A DNA stretch of 64,000 nucleotides from Gemmatimonadota bacterium (GCA_016874005.1 VGVQ01000007.1:62001-126000), one strand, 5' to 3'; counted from the first letter of the stretch, positions 44,133 through 53,749 are shown. Notes: generated by a model not told the origin, from the sequence alone. Made by a program: numbers and translations.

Positions 44133-45407
44133 TCAATTCTCAGGCTCGTGAAAACGGCGACCAACCACCACTTCGAGACCAGCGAGCGCCAACCGGATCG
44201 CGTACCGGGCCTGGACCAACTCGGCTTGCGCCTCGGTGAGTTGGCTCTGGGCTTCGAGCAGATCGAGGATCGTACTGGCGCCGGCCCGATACCGGGCCTG
44301 TTGAACCCGGAAATTCTCCAAGGCAACCCCGACCCCTTGGGCCGCGTACCGGGCGCTTTCGACCGCCGTCGAGTGGGCCCGATAGGCCTCGGTGACGTCG
44401 GCTTCGGCGGCCCGTTCGAGATCCTCGCGGGTGGCCCGGGCAAGGTCTCGGGCCACTTTGGCTCGGCTGACGTTCAATTCGCGCTGGAAGTTGTCCCACA
44501 ACGGGATCTGGACCGAGAGCGTGAACGACGATCGGCCGATTCCCGACGGAAAGAAGGCGTCGCCGAACTTGCTCAGGTTCCCGGTCACCGTGGCTTGGGG
44601 CGAATACCCCGCCGTTCGGCTCCGGAGGGTCGCGGCCGCCGCGGTTTCGTTGCCCCGGGCGATCCGATACTCGGGCCCTTGTTCGAGCGCGAGGGCGACC
44701 GCCTGCGGCAGCGTGATCGGGAGGTCGGGGGGGATCAGGGTATCGAGCCGCGCCGCGTCGACCGGTCCACCGATCCCGACTCGGCGGCCCAGTTGGAGCC
44801 GAGCCACTTCGAGCCTGGCGTCTTCCCGCAGCAGCGCCACCCGGGCCCGATTGACCTCGAGGAGGACTTGCAGCGAATCGGTCTGCACCACGGCTCCGCT
44901 CACCACCCGAGCCCTGGCCACCACGAGCTGTTCTTCGGCCCGGCGGAGGCGTTCCCGAGCGACCTCGACCAATTCTCGGCTGCCTAACACTGCGTAGTAA
45001 TCGGCTTCGGTGCCGAGGGCGGCGAGGAAGATGGCCTGGACCTCGGTGGCCCGGGCCGTTTCCAGCTCGGCGTTGGCCCGCCGGATGTCGGCGAGCCTGC
45101 GGCCGCCGGTGAACACCTCGTATCGAGCGTCGGCCCTGGCCGTCACGATCGTCCGGGCCCGTTGCCCGATGCCGACGTTGAAGATCTCGGTGGAGAACCC
45201 GGAGTAATCGGTGCTCAGGTTGATGGACGGCAGGACCAGGGTGGTCAGGGCGGATCGCCGGGCCCAGGCGGCGCTCCCGACCGATCCGGCCGCCCTGATG
45301 TAATTGGGATCGAGACGGGTGGCCCGGGCAATGGCGTCGCGGAGGGTAACCGTCGGGAGCGAATCGGCGACCGGGGCGGCGGCCAGTGCCAGCAGCAGGG
45401 CGAGCAT
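44133..45407 (-). CDS. TolC-family outer membrane efflux protein
   Basis: A 424-residue outer-membrane factor with signal peptide LALLLALAAAPVADS. Two OEP repeats of the TolC family are seen as the paired coiled-coil/strand segments: IRRANAELETARATEVQAIF, EEQLVVARARVVSGAVVQTD, and ERAAEADVTEAYRAHSTAVE, RVQQARYRAGASTILDLLEA, QSQLTEAQAELVQARYAIR. The ATG overlaps the RND pump stop (TGATG), and the stop precedes the adaptor start by 2 bases, so the three genes are translated as one operon. Confidence 0.93.
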   Translation of the reverse strand: MLALLLALAAAPVADSLPTVTLRDAIARATRLDPNYIRAAGSVGSAAWARRSALTTLVLPSINLSTDYSGFSTEIFNVGIGQRARTIVTARADARYEVFTGGRRLADIRRANAELETARATEVQAIFLAALGTEADYYAVLGSRELVEVARERLRRAEEQLVVARARVVSGAVVQTDSLQVLLEVNRARVALLREDARLEVARLQLGRRVGIGGPVDAARLDTLIPPDLPITLPQAVALALEQGPEYRIARGNETAAAATLRSRTAGYSPQATVTGNLSKFGDAFFPSGIGRSSFTLSVQIPLWDNFQRELNVSRAKVARDLARATREDLERAAEADVTEAYRAHSTAVESARYAAQGVGVALENFRVQQARYRAGASTILDLLEAQSQLTEAQAELVQARYAIRLALAGLEVVVGRRFHEPEN

Positions 45408-48400
45408 CAACCCTCGCTCCGGACCGCGGCCGCGGGAACCGGAGCCGATTGCGGCGCCCGGGCGAACGCTCGGGCCAGCAACGAGTAGACGACCGGGACC
45501 AGGTAGAGCGTCAGCGCCGTCGAGAGCAGCACCCCACCCACGATCGCGTACCCGAGCGGACGGCGGCTCGCCGAGCCGGCCCCGAGGCCGAGCGCGATGG
45601 GGACGGCCCCCATGACCGTGGCCACCGAAGTCATCAGGATTGGCCGGAGCCGGATTCGGCCGGATTCGAGCAGGGCGGCGACGGTGTCGAGCCCGCGGCT
45701 CCGCAACTGGTTGGTGTATTCCACCAGGAGAATCGAGTTCTTGGTGACCAGCCCGATCAGCAGGATCATCCCGATCTGGCTGTAGAGGTTGATCGTCGAA
45801 CCCGCGATGTAGAGGGTGAAAATGGCGCCGGTGACGGCCGGCGGGACGGCGAGCAAGACGGTGAACGGGTGGATGACGGACTCGAATTGGGACGCCAGCA
45901 CCATGAACACGACGACCAGGGCGAGCAGGAACGCGAAATACAGCGCGCCGCCGCTCTCGACGAACTCGCGGGATTCGCCCGACAGCGCGGTGGTCGACCC
46001 AATTGGGAGCACTTCGGAGGCGACGCCGGACAGCGAGTCGATCGCCTCACCGAGCGCGAAGCCCGGCATCAGGCCGGCATTGAGGGTGGCGGAGCGGACC
46101 CGGTTGAAGTGGTTGAGCTGGCGGGGGCCGACGTTCTCGGCCACCTGGACGACCTGGTCGAGCTTGATCAGCTGATCGCCGCGCCCACGGACCGTGAGAT
46201 CGGCCATGGCGGCCGGAGTGGCCCGGGCGTCGGGTTCGAGCTGGAGGATGACGTCGTACAGCTCATTGTTCATGGTGAAGGTGCTGATCCGCTGCCCACC
46301 GAGCAACGCCTGCATCGTCGAGGCCACGTCACGCACCGGAACCCCCAGGTCCTCCATCCGGTCGCGCTGGTACGACACGGTGAGTTCCGGCTTATTGACC
46401 CGGAGGTCGGTGTCGACGTTGGAGAGGCCGCGAATCTGCCGAGCCCGTTTGATGAGGGTGTCCATCCCGGCGACGAGCGAGTCGAAGTCATTATGCCTGA
46501 CCACGAATTGCACCGGCTGGCCGAAGCCACCGAAGGCCGGGGGATTGCTGCCGAACGCGAGCACCCCGGGGATCGACAGCAACTTTGGTTGAATCTCCTG
46601 GAGCACTTCCTGGAGGCTGCGATCCCTGGCCGACCAATCGACCATCCGCACGAAGAGCATCCCCGCGTTGACCCGGCCGGCGCCGCCCCCGCCACCGAAC
46701 GCGACGATGCTGTTGAAGCCCTCGATCTCGGGCACCGCGGCGAGGATGTCCTCGATTCGGGCCTGGTTCTGGTCGGTGTATTGGATCGAGGCGCCTTCCG
46801 GAGCGACCACGTTGACCATCATGAATCCGCGATCCTCCGGCGGGACGAACTCGCGTTTCATGTTGACGAAGGTGAACCAGGCCAGCACCAGCGTGGCGCC
46901 AATGACCGAGAGCGTCGCCGCCCGGTGACGGAGCACGAACCGCAACGAAGCCTGGTAACCGCTGGTCAGCCCGTCGAACCCCCGTTCGAGGGCCCGGTAG
47001 AGCAGGCCGTGCGACGGCGGCACCGCGAGGATCTTGGCGCACAGCATCGGGGTCAGGGTGAGGGCCACGAAACCCGAGATGGCGACCGAGGCGGCCACGG
47101 TGATCCCGAACTCGTTGAACAACCGGCCGGTCGAGCCCTTGAGGAACGCGAGCGGGGTGAAGACCGCGATCAACGCGACGGTCGTGGCAATAACGGCGAA
47201 GGCAATTTCCCGAGTGCCCTCGGCGGCGGCGACCTCGGGCGATTCCTTGAGCTCCTCCTGGCGGCGATAGGCGTTCTCGAGCACGATGATCGCGTCATCG
47301 ACCACGATCCCGATCGCGAGGATCAGGGCCAGCAGGGTGAGGTTGTTGATCGAGTAGTCGAGGAAGTACATCACCGCGAAGGTGGCGATGATCGAGGTCG
47401 GGATCGCGAGCCCGGGAATGATCGTGGCCCGCAGGTTCCGCAGGAAGACGAAGATGATCAGCACCACCAGCCCGCCGGCGAGCAGCAGGGTTTCCTGAGC
47501 CTCTTGAATCGAGCGAGTCACGAACAGCGAGCTGTCGAAGCCCACGGCGAGGTTGATCCCGGGGGGGAGCGAGGCCTGGATGGTCGGCACCATCGCCTTC
47601 ACGGCGTCGGCCACTTCGACGAGGTTGGCTTTGGACTGCCGGATCAGCGAGACGCCGACACCGGTCTGTCGATTGAAACGGAACCGATTGCGATCGTCCT
47701 CGGGGCCGAGCTCGACCTTCGCCACGTCGGCCAGCTTGACGAGTTGGCCGGCCATGTTGGCGACCACCAGGTTGGCGAATTCTTCCGGTGTCTTGAGCTC
47801 GCCCAACGACCGAACGGTGAACTCGCGCTGAGCCGATTCGATCCGACCCGCCGGGATTTCGACGTTGCGGCTTCGGATGGCGTTGGTGACATCCGCGGTG
47901 GTCAGCCTCCGCGAGGCCAGCTCGGACGCCTTGAGCCAGATCCGCATCGAATAGCGACGCTCGCCCCGAATGTCGGCCCGCCCGACCCCCGGAATGGTCT
48001 GGAGCGGCGTCTTGAGGTAGCGGTCGGCGATTTCGGTGAGCTGGAGGAGGTTGTAGTTCTCGCCGGTCAGGGTCAGGAAGATGAAGGGGCGCGCGTCGGC
48101 GTCCTGCTTCTGGACCACCGGCTCTTCGATCTCCTCGGGAAGCCGCCGCCTGACCCGGGAGACCAGATCGCGAACGTCCTGGGCCGCCACCTCGACGTCC
48201 CGGTCGAGGTTGAACTCGAGCGTGACGGTGCTTTGCTGCTCCTGGCTGACACTGGTCATGGTCCGAATGCCCTGGGCCGACGACAGCTCCTCCTCGAGGA
48301 CATCGGTGACGGCCGACTCCATGACCCGGGGGTTGGCACCCCGGAGAAACACGCTCACCGAAACGATCGGGGGGTCGACGTCCGGGTACTCCCGAACGGT

Positions 48401-48496
48401 GAGTTCCCGATAGCCAATGACGCCGAAAAGGATCAACGCCAGGCTCAGCATCGAGGCGAGCACCGGGCGGCGGATCGAAAGGTCGGACAGGAGCAT
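45407..48496 (-). CDS. RND-family efflux pump permease (HAE1-like)
   Basis: A 1029-residue inner-membrane proton-driven transporter with about 12 helices. N-terminal SIRRPVLASMLSLALILFG, the porter-domain signature REYPDVDPPIVSVSV, VQKQDADARPFIFLTL, and the proton-relay region in TM4 (NLTLLALILAIGIVVDDAII, with the conserved Asp-Asp and VLENAYR) are present, along with GLVTKNSILLVEYTNQLRSR and TSVATVMGAVPIALGLGAG near TM10-11. The start was set at MLLSDL; the longer frame upstream adds unconserved Arg/Pro-rich sequence. The exported compounds are unknown. First gene of the operon. Confidence 0.95.
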   Translation of the reverse strand: MLLSDLSIRRPVLASMLSLALILFGVIGYRELTVREYPDVDPPIVSVSVFLRGANPRVMESAVTDVLEEELSSAQGIRTMTSVSQEQQSTVTLEFNLDRDVEVAAQDVRDLVSRVRRRLPEEIEEPVVQKQDADARPFIFLTLTGENYNLLQLTEIADRYLKTPLQTIPGVGRADIRGERRYSMRIWLKASELASRRLTTADVTNAIRSRNVEIPAGRIESAQREFTVRSLGELKTPEEFANLVVANMAGQLVKLADVAKVELGPEDDRNRFRFNRQTGVGVSLIRQSKANLVEVADAVKAMVPTIQASLPPGINLAVGFDSSLFVTRSIQEAQETLLLAGGLVVLIIFVFLRNLRATIIPGLAIPTSIIATFAVMYFLDYSINNLTLLALILAIGIVVDDAIIVLENAYRRQEELKESPEVAAAEGTREIAFAVIATTVALIAVFTPLAFLKGSTGRLFNEFGITVAASVAISGFVALTLTPMLCAKILAVPPSHGLLYRALERGFDGLTSGYQASLRFVLRHRAATLSVIGATLVLAWFTFVNMKREFVPPEDRGFMMVNVVAPEGASIQYTDQNQARIEDILAAVPEIEGFNSIVAFGGGGGAGRVNAGMLFVRMVDWSARDRSLQEVLQEIQPKLLSIPGVLAFGSNPPAFGGFGQPVQFVVRHNDFDSLVAGMDTLIKRARQIRGLSNVDTDLRVNKPELTVSYQRDRMEDLGVPVRDVASTMQALLGGQRISTFTMNNELYDVILQLEPDARATPAAMADLTVRGRGDQLIKLDQVVQVAENVGPRQLNHFNRVRSATLNAGLMPGFALGEAIDSLSGVASEVLPIGSTTALSGESREFVESGGALYFAFLLALVVVFMVLASQFESVIHPFTVLLAVPPAVTGAIFTLYIAGSTINLYSQIGMILLIGLVTKNSILLVEYTNQLRSRGLDTVAALLESGRIRLRPILMTSVATVMGAVPIALGLGAGSASRRPLGYAIVGGVLLSTALTLYLVPVVYSLLARAFARAPQSAPVPAAAVRSEG

Positions 48497-48687
48497 AGGC
48501 TCAGCTCTGACGTTGGTGGACCGACTGCCGGCGATGGATACGGACTGCGGATCGACGGTGTTTCCCCGATGAGATACGGGAGTCCGCCGGGAATCGTTGA
48601 CCGGGCGAGCCCGGGTGGGCCCGGGCGACCGGCGACCGGGCCGGGAGGTACCTATCTTCCTTGGCGGCAACCTCTTCGGAGAACGTC

Positions 48688-49059
48688 ATGGCGATGAAGA
48701 AGCTCAGCTCCCGGCAGCTCGCGACCCTGGCCGTCCTGGAGACGTTCCCCCCGAAGTTCGACCAGATCTTCAGGCTGATCGAGGAGATGGCAACCCTCCG
48801 GGCCGACGAGGCGATGCAGCGGCGGCTCGCCAGGATGCTCGACGAGATGAAGGCGGCGGCCACCGGCGTTGGCGAAGGCGCGCTCGGTGAGACTCTGGGC
48901 ATGATGGCGATGATGGCGCGGCGGACCGGCGGCCTGCAGATGCGGGTTCGAGGCCTGCGGGAAGGGCTTGGCGCCCTCAAAGTCAACTTCGAGGGCGCCA
49001 TGAAAGCGGCTTCCAACCCCGAAGCCGACGTCGAAGAAGACGAGATCAGGAAGTCGTAG
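48688..49059 (+). CDS. Small hypothetical helical protein
   Basis: A 123-residue, predicted cytoplasmic, largely alpha-helical protein: RQLATLAVLETFPPKFDQIF, RLIEEMATLRADEAMQRRLA, MLDEMKAAATGVGEGALGET, LKVNFEGAMKAASNPEADVE. Methionine- and alanine-rich helices with a Glu-rich tail; no domain recognised. The ATG at 48688 follows GGAGAACGTC; a TTG at 48661 is an upstream alternative. It diverges from the RND operon. The last 14 bases overlap the convergent 54-residue membrane protein gene. Confidence 0.7.
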   Translation: MAMKKLSSRQLATLAVLETFPPKFDQIFRLIEEMATLRADEAMQRRLARMLDEMKAAATGVGEGALGETLGMMAMMARRTGGLQMRVRGLREGLGALKVNFEGAMKAASNPEADVEEDEIRKS

Positions 49060-49210
49060 GTTTTTCCTTGAGGATCTTGTCGACTACCGGGCCCGCCATC
49101 AGCACCACCATCGAATTGACCAGCACGCCAATGAGCAGGGTGACGAAGGTCAAGGCGGCCAGGATCATCCCGGCACCGAGGCCCGCGAGCAGGCGACCGA
49201 TCATTTCCAT
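49046..49210 (-). CDS. Small single-pass membrane protein (54 aa)
   Basis: A short frame not usually called by length cut-offs. It encodes MEMIGRLLAGLGAGMILAAL followed by TFVTLLIGVLVNSMVVLMAG and ends PVVDKILKEKPTTS, that is, one or two hydrophobic helices and a Lys-rich tail. Start ATG at 49210, with a second in-frame ATG at 49204. The preceding minus-strand bases read ATTCACCCT, so the ribosome-binding site is weak. The 3' end overlaps the convergent helical protein gene by 14 bases. It may be a small membrane regulator or an accessory to a neighbour; expression is unproven. Confidence 0.6.
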   Translation of the reverse strand: MEMIGRLLAGLGAGMILAALTFVTLLIGVLVNSMVVLMAGPVVDKILKEKPTTS

Positions 49211-49320
49211 AGGGTGAATCCAGTTGGGGTTCGCGCAATGTCGACCGTAAGTCTATCTTCTAAGGCCTTTGTGGGCAACCTGTTAGTCGAATTTCGTCCA
49301 TCATGTACCGGAGGTCGATC

Positions 49321-49898
49321 ATGGTAGGTCGCGTGCTTGCGGTTCTCTCGATCGTGGCGACACCCGCGGTGGCCCAGTTGCCCGAAGGCTGGTTGGGCCG
49401 GGCCGACCGGGGCGAACTGGCGGGCCTCAAATTCGCCGCCATGGCCCCTGGATTTCACTTGAGCCCTGGTTCGGCTGGGATCGTGTACCGAGCGGCCGAC
49501 AAGGCCGCTGGTGGCTTCCATACCCTGGCGACGTTCACCCAAACCAAGGCGCCGACCCACCCCGAAGCGTACGGCATATTCTTCGCCGGCAAGGACTTGG
49601 ACAACCCTACGTCTACTTCATCATCCGAGGCGACGGCAAGTTCTCGGTCAAGAAACGGGACGGTGCCGCCGCGACCAACGTGGTGGCTTGGACCGATCAC
49701 GAGGCGATTCAGAAGCAGGACGCCGCCGGCAAGGCCACCAACAACGTCGAGATCGACGCCGCCGGGCCCAAGGTGGTCTTCAAGGTGAACGGCAAGTCGG
49801 TTTATGAGATGGAGATGGCGGATCGGGCCGGGAACGTTGGCCTCCGGCTGAATCACGGCTTGGACGTTCACATCTCCGGCTTCGCGGTCCACCACTAG
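49321..49898 (+). pseudogene. Exported DUF1080-like (3-keto-disaccharide hydrolase fold) protein, frameshifted
   Basis: A signal peptide (VGRVLAVLSIVATPAVA) is followed by a concanavalin-like domain (WLGRADRGELAGLKFAAMAP, HPEAYGIFFAGKDLDNP). At 49605-49608 (after AACCC) the frame breaks. Shifting by one base continues the domain as YVYFIIRGDGKFSVKKRDGA, then NNVEIDAAGPKVVFKVNGKS and VGLRLNHGLDVHISGFAVHH ending at 49898. A single missing base in the CCC run explains it. The start ATG 49321 has a GGAGG ribosome-binding site. Similar domains occur in DUF1080-type hydrolases acting on 3-keto-glycosides, but family assignment is tentative. Confidence 0.72.
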
Positions 49899-49908
49899 GG
49901 ATCGGCAG

Positions 49909-50994
49909 TTACCCGGACTTGATTTCGGTCCAGATCCGGTCCCACAACTCGGCCCCGCCTCCGAGGTCGGTTTGGTACTCGAGGCGGGCCAAGTCGGCCT
50001 CGGTCGGATAGGGCACTTTGGCCCGGGTGAGCGGGACCGCCGCCTGGTTGGCGCTGCCGTATCCGGTCTTGTCGGAGATCGCGGCGGCCACCTCGGGCCG
50101 GAGGATGTAGTTCAGGAACTCGTGAGCCGCCCGCTTGTGGGGTGCATTGGCAAGGACCACGAGGGCGTCCGCGAAGATCATGCTGCCTTCCTCGGGCACC
50201 ACGAACCCGATCTCCGGCTGCTCGGCGATCGCTTGGGAAGCGTCGCCGTTCCAGAGCTGCGCGATGACCACGTCGCCGGCGATGAGCTGGCTCTTGACCG
50301 GGCCGGAGAGGTACGCTTTGAGGTTAGGCTTCGCCGCCAGGGCATCGGCCTTGGCTTGCTCCAGCTCGGACGGATCGACCGAGTTGAGCGACCGGCCTCG
50401 GAACTTGAGAAAACTCCCGATCACGTCGCGGTAGTCGTCGAGCATGGTCATCTTGCCCCGGTACCGGGCGTCGTGGAACACCGCCCAACTGGTCGGCGGG
50501 GCGTCCACCAGATCGCGCCGATAGGCGATCCCGGTCGTCCCCCACGCCCAGGGGACCGAAATCCGATTGCCGGGGTCCCAACTGGGATTAACGAACAGCG
50601 GCGCGACGTTGGACCAGTTGCCGAGGTACTTCCGGTTGAGGGGCAGGGCCAAACGGTTGGCATGGAAGAGCGGAAACAGGTAGCTCGACGGCAACACCAC
50701 GTCGTATCCGCTGGCCCCGGCGATCAACTTCGCCGCCATCTCCTCGTTGCTCTCGTAGGTGTCGACCGTCACCCGAACGCCGAACTCCCGCTCGAACTCC
50801 GGCACGGTCGTATCGGCGAGGTAGTCGGACCAGAGGTAGAGTGACAGGTCCTTTTCGATCGGGCCGAGGTCGTCATCGGTGGTTCCGCCTTGGCCAGCTT
50901 TGGCGGTACAGGAGCCCAGGGATCCGACGACCGGTGCCGCCAGGGCGCTGGCGGTGAGGCGGCGGAGAAACTCGCGGCGAGTGGGGCGAGTCAC
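49909..50994 (-). CDS. potD: Polyamine-type ABC transporter substrate-binding protein
   Basis: A 361-residue periplasmic binding protein of the PotD/PotF family. A Tat-type N-terminus (TRREFLRRLTASALAAPVVG) ends in a lipobox-like LGSC, so it may be a Tat-exported lipoprotein. The mature part has DLSLYLWSDYLADTTVPEFE, FGVRVTVDTYESNEEMAAKL, SGYDVVLPSSYLFPLFHANR, NVAPLFVNPSWDPGNRISVP and DALVVLANAPHKRAAHEFL. Substrates are spermidine, putrescine or related amines. It is the last gene of the operon gabT, potA, potB, potC, potD, 24 bases after potC. Confidence 0.93.
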   Translation of the reverse strand: MTRPTRREFLRRLTASALAAPVVGSLGSCTAKAGQGGTTDDDLGPIEKDLSLYLWSDYLADTTVPEFEREFGVRVTVDTYESNEEMAAKLIAGASGYDVVLPSSYLFPLFHANRLALPLNRKYLGNWSNVAPLFVNPSWDPGNRISVPWAWGTTGIAYRRDLVDAPPTSWAVFHDARYRGKMTMLDDYRDVIGSFLKFRGRSLNSVDPSELEQAKADALAAKPNLKAYLSGPVKSQLIAGDVVIAQLWNGDASQAIAEQPEIGFVVPEEGSMIFADALVVLANAPHKRAAHEFLNYILRPEVAAAISDKTGYGSANQAAVPLTRAKVPYPTEADLARLEYQTDLGGGAELWDRIWTEIKSG

Positions 50995-51018
50995 GGAACC
51001 TCCCGGTGGGTCGGCCCG

Positions 51019-51798
51019 TCAGCGGGCCGAGCGTCGCATCGATCGGTCGGCAAGGTAAATGAGAAGCGAAGTGATCACCACGATCAGGGTGCTGATCGCG
51101 TTGATGGACGGCTCGATGTTGCGGCGCACCATCCCGTAGACCACCAGCGGCAAGGTGCTCGACCCGGGCCCCGCCACGAACGAGGTGATCACGTAGTCGT
51201 CGAACGACATCGTGAACGCCAGCAGCGCGCCGGCCACGATCCCGGGCATCAGCGAGGGCACGGTCACCTTCCAGAACGCCTCCCACTCGTCGGCCCCGAG
51301 CATCATGGCGGCTTCTTCGAGATTGCGGTCCATCCCCCTGAGCCGCGCGCCGACCACCACGGCGACGAAGGAGATCGAGAAGGTGACGTGGGCGATCGCC
51401 ACGGTGAGCGTGCCGAGCGAAAAGCCCACCGCCACGAACGCGGCGAGCAGCGAGATCCCCATGATGATCTCGGGCGTGACGATGGCAAGGTAGAGCAGGC
51501 TCTCGGCGGCGCGCTTCCCCGGAAACCGATGGCGGTGGAACGCGAGCGCGAGGAGGGTACCGAGCCCGGTCGCCACGACCGTCGCGCCGAGTCCGATGGC
51601 GAGGCTCCGCCCGAGGCCAAGCAGAATGTCGTCGCGCTCGACCAGGCGGCGATACCACTCCAGGGTGAATCCCATCCAGCTGGCCGAGAACTTCGAGTCG
51701 TTGAAGGAGAACACCATCAGGGCCAGGACCGGCGCGTGGAGAAAGAGGTAGACCAGCGCCGCGCTCGCCACCAGCCATCGAGAAAACCGGCGGGTCAT
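51019..51798 (-). CDS. potC: Polyamine-type ABC transporter permease
   Basis: A 259-residue inner-membrane permease with six predicted helices. The N-terminal pair WLVASAALVYLFLHAPVLAL and MVFSFNDSKFSASWMGFTLE and the EAA-loop region (EEAAMMLGADEWEAFWKVTV, PSLMPGIVAGALLAFTMSFD) match PotC. It forms the channel with PotB. The start overlaps the PotB stop by 4 bases (ATGA). Confidence 0.93.
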   Translation of the reverse strand: MTRRFSRWLVASAALVYLFLHAPVLALMVFSFNDSKFSASWMGFTLEWYRRLVERDDILLGLGRSLAIGLGATVVATGLGTLLALAFHRHRFPGKRAAESLLYLAIVTPEIIMGISLLAAFVAVGFSLGTLTVAIAHVTFSISFVAVVVGARLRGMDRNLEEAAMMLGADEWEAFWKVTVPSLMPGIVAGALLAFTMSFDDYVITSFVAGPGSSTLPLVVYGMVRRNIEPSINAISTLIVVITSLLIYLADRSMRRSAR

Positions 51799-52667
51799 CC
51801 GACCACCTCCCTGGCGTCTCGACGGCGGAGGTACCCGACGACGGCCACCAGGACGAGCGCCATCATCGCGAACGCGGCGGCCGAGCCGAAGGGCCAGTTC
51901 CGCGCGGCGGTGAACTGATTCTGGATCAGGTTCCCGATCATCACCTGCTTGGCGCCGCCGAGGAGGTCGGACGGGACGAACGAGCCCAACGCCGGGATGA
52001 AGGTGAGCAGGCAGCCGGCGACGACCCCGGGCAGCGACAACGGCCAGACCACCCTGGCGAACCGGGTCGGCCCGTTGGCCCCGAGGACTTCGGCGGCCTC
52101 GAGGAGCGAGTCGTCGAGCTTCTCCAGCGAGGCATAGATCGGCAGGACCATCAACGGGAGAAACCCGTAGACCATGCCGATCAGGACGGCGCCCGGGGTG
52201 TAGAGCAGTTGAATCGGATCTGTCGTGAGGCCGAGCCGTTGGAGGAGGGTGTTGACCAGCCCGGTATCGCGGAGCAGGAAGATCATCGCGAACATCCGAA
52301 CCAGGAAGCTGGTCCAAAAGGGCAGGATGACGAGGAACAGGAGGATCTGGCGCCATCGCTTGGCCCGGGCGATGACGTAGGCCACCGGGTATCCCAACAG
52401 CAGGCAGGCGGCGGTGGTGACCAAGGCCCAGAGCACCGTGCGCCCGAGGACCTCGAGGTAGAGCGGTTCGAGGAACCGGCCGTAATGCTCCAGGGTGAGG
52501 CCGGGAGCGACTCCGCCGTAGAGGCCTCGTTCCCGCACGCTGTAACCCAGCATGACCGCGATCGGAGCCAGGAAAAAGGCCGCTACCCAGAGGAGTCCGG
52601 GCGCGGCGAGCGCCCCACCGCTCGCCGCGGGCCGGCGGGCGAACCATCGGAGCAGCCGTCGTCTCAC
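51795..52667 (-). CDS. potB: Polyamine-type ABC transporter permease
   Basis: A 290-residue inner-membrane permease. N-terminal GLLWVAAFFLAPIAVMLGYS, EVLGRTVLWALVTTAACLLL, QILLFLVILPFWTSFLVRMF and the EAA loop LEAAEVLGANGPTRFARVVW match PotB. Start is a GTG overlapping the PotA stop by 4 bases (GTGA); the stop overlaps the PotC start likewise, so translation is coupled along the operon. Confidence 0.93.
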   Translation of the reverse strand: MRRRLLRWFARRPAASGGALAAPGLLWVAAFFLAPIAVMLGYSVRERGLYGGVAPGLTLEHYGRFLEPLYLEVLGRTVLWALVTTAACLLLGYPVAYVIARAKRWRQILLFLVILPFWTSFLVRMFAMIFLLRDTGLVNTLLQRLGLTTDPIQLLYTPGAVLIGMVYGFLPLMVLPIYASLEKLDDSLLEAAEVLGANGPTRFARVVWPLSLPGVVAGCLLTFIPALGSFVPSDLLGGAKQVMIGNLIQNQFTAARNWPFGSAAAFAMMALVLVAVVGYLRRRDAREVVG

Positions 52668-53749
52668 TCGAGCACCTGGGCGTCCTCCGGACGCCAGGCG
52701 ACCGCGACTTGGTCACCTCGATTCCATCGGATCGGATTGGCGATCTGTCCTTCGTTGCGGAGGGCCACTTTCACCCGCTGGCCGTGCTCGAGCCGGACCA
52801 GAACATGGAGCGTCTCGCCCAAGTAGATCACCTCGTCCACCGTCCCGCTCGCCGCGTTCTCCCCAGCCGGCACTCGACCCGGGGGGAAGAGATCCATCCA
52901 CTCCGGCCGCACCGCGACCATGACCGTCCGCCCCGGAAGGAGGTCGGAACGGGGTGGAACCCGAAACGGCGTCGGACCACCGACGGAGACCAGATCCGCC
53001 CCGGCCTCGGTGACAGGACCCTCGAACAGGTTGGACTCGCCGATGAACGATGCCACGAACGCGGTCCGGGGATCTTCGTAGATGGCCGCCGGAGTGCCGA
53101 GCTGGGCGATCCGGGCGTGGTCCATCACCGCGATCCGATCGGACATGGTGAGCGCTTCTTCCTGGTCGTGGGTAACGTACACGAAGGTGATACCCAGGGA
53201 TCGGTTCAATGCCTTCAGCTCGAGCTGCATTTCCTTCCGCAGCTTGAGATCGAGCGCACCGAGCGGTTCGTCGAGCAGGAGGATCTTGGGCTCGAGCACC
53301 AGGGCCCGCGCCAGGGCCACCCGCTGCCGTTGCCCGCCCGAGAGTTGCCCGGGCATCCGGCGGAGAAAGGTGGCCGGGTCGAGCCGGACGATCTCCAGCG
53401 CCTTGGCAACCCGGGTGGCCCGTTCCACCTCCGGAACTCGGCGCCGCTCGAGCCCGAAAGCGACGTTGCGGCCGACATCGAGGTGGGGGAAGAGAGCGTA
53501 GTTCTGGAAGACCATCCCGACGCCGCGGTCGTACGGGCGTTGCTCGTTGACTCGACGCCCATCGATCAGGACCTCGCCCCGGTCGGGAGACTCGAAGCCG
53601 GCGATCAGGCGGAGCGTGGTGGTCTTGCCGCATCCCGAGGGACCCAGGAGCGAGAAGAATTCGCCGTCGTCGATCGCGAGCGAGACGCCGTCCACCGCGG
53701 GAGCGGCGGCGAACCGCTTGGAGACGTCCCGGAGTTCGACCACCGGCAT
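52664..53749 (-). CDS. potA: Polyamine-type ABC transporter ATPase
   Basis: A 361-residue ATPase subunit. Walker A GPSGCGKTTTLR, Q-loop near FQNYALFPHLDVG, signature LSGGQRQRVALARAL, Walker B ILLLDEPLGALD and the H-loop FVYVTHDQEEAL are all present, followed by a TOBE domain (MVAVRPEWMDLFPPGRVPAG, ETLHVLVRLEHGQRVKV). The start was set at MPVVEL; a GTG at 53764 that overlaps the aminotransferase stop (GTGA) is equally plausible given the operon's habit. The stop overlaps potB. Confidence 0.93.
   Translation of the reverse strand: MPVVELRDVSKRFAAAPAVDGVSLAIDDGEFFSLLGPSGCGKTTTLRLIAGFESPDRGEVLIDGRRVNEQRPYDRGVGMVFQNYALFPHLDVGRNVAFGLERRRVPEVERATRVAKALEIVRLDPATFLRRMPGQLSGGQRQRVALARALVLEPKILLLDEPLGALDLKLRKEMQLELKALNRSLGITFVYVTHDQEEALTMSDRIAVMDHARIAQLGTPAAIYEDPRTAFVASFIGESNLFEGPVTEAGADLVSVGGPTPFRVPPRSDLLPGRTVMVAVRPEWMDLFPPGRVPAGENAASGTVDEVIYLGETLHVLVRLEHGQRVKVALRNEGQIANPIRWNRGDQVAVAWRPEDAQVLE

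Noticed and set aside
45386-48697. Very long plus-strand open frame of about 1100 codons opposite the RND pump gene
   Set aside because: It is the antisense shadow of a GC-rich, well-conserved RND permease. The product is Asp/Arg/Gly/His-rich with no domain.
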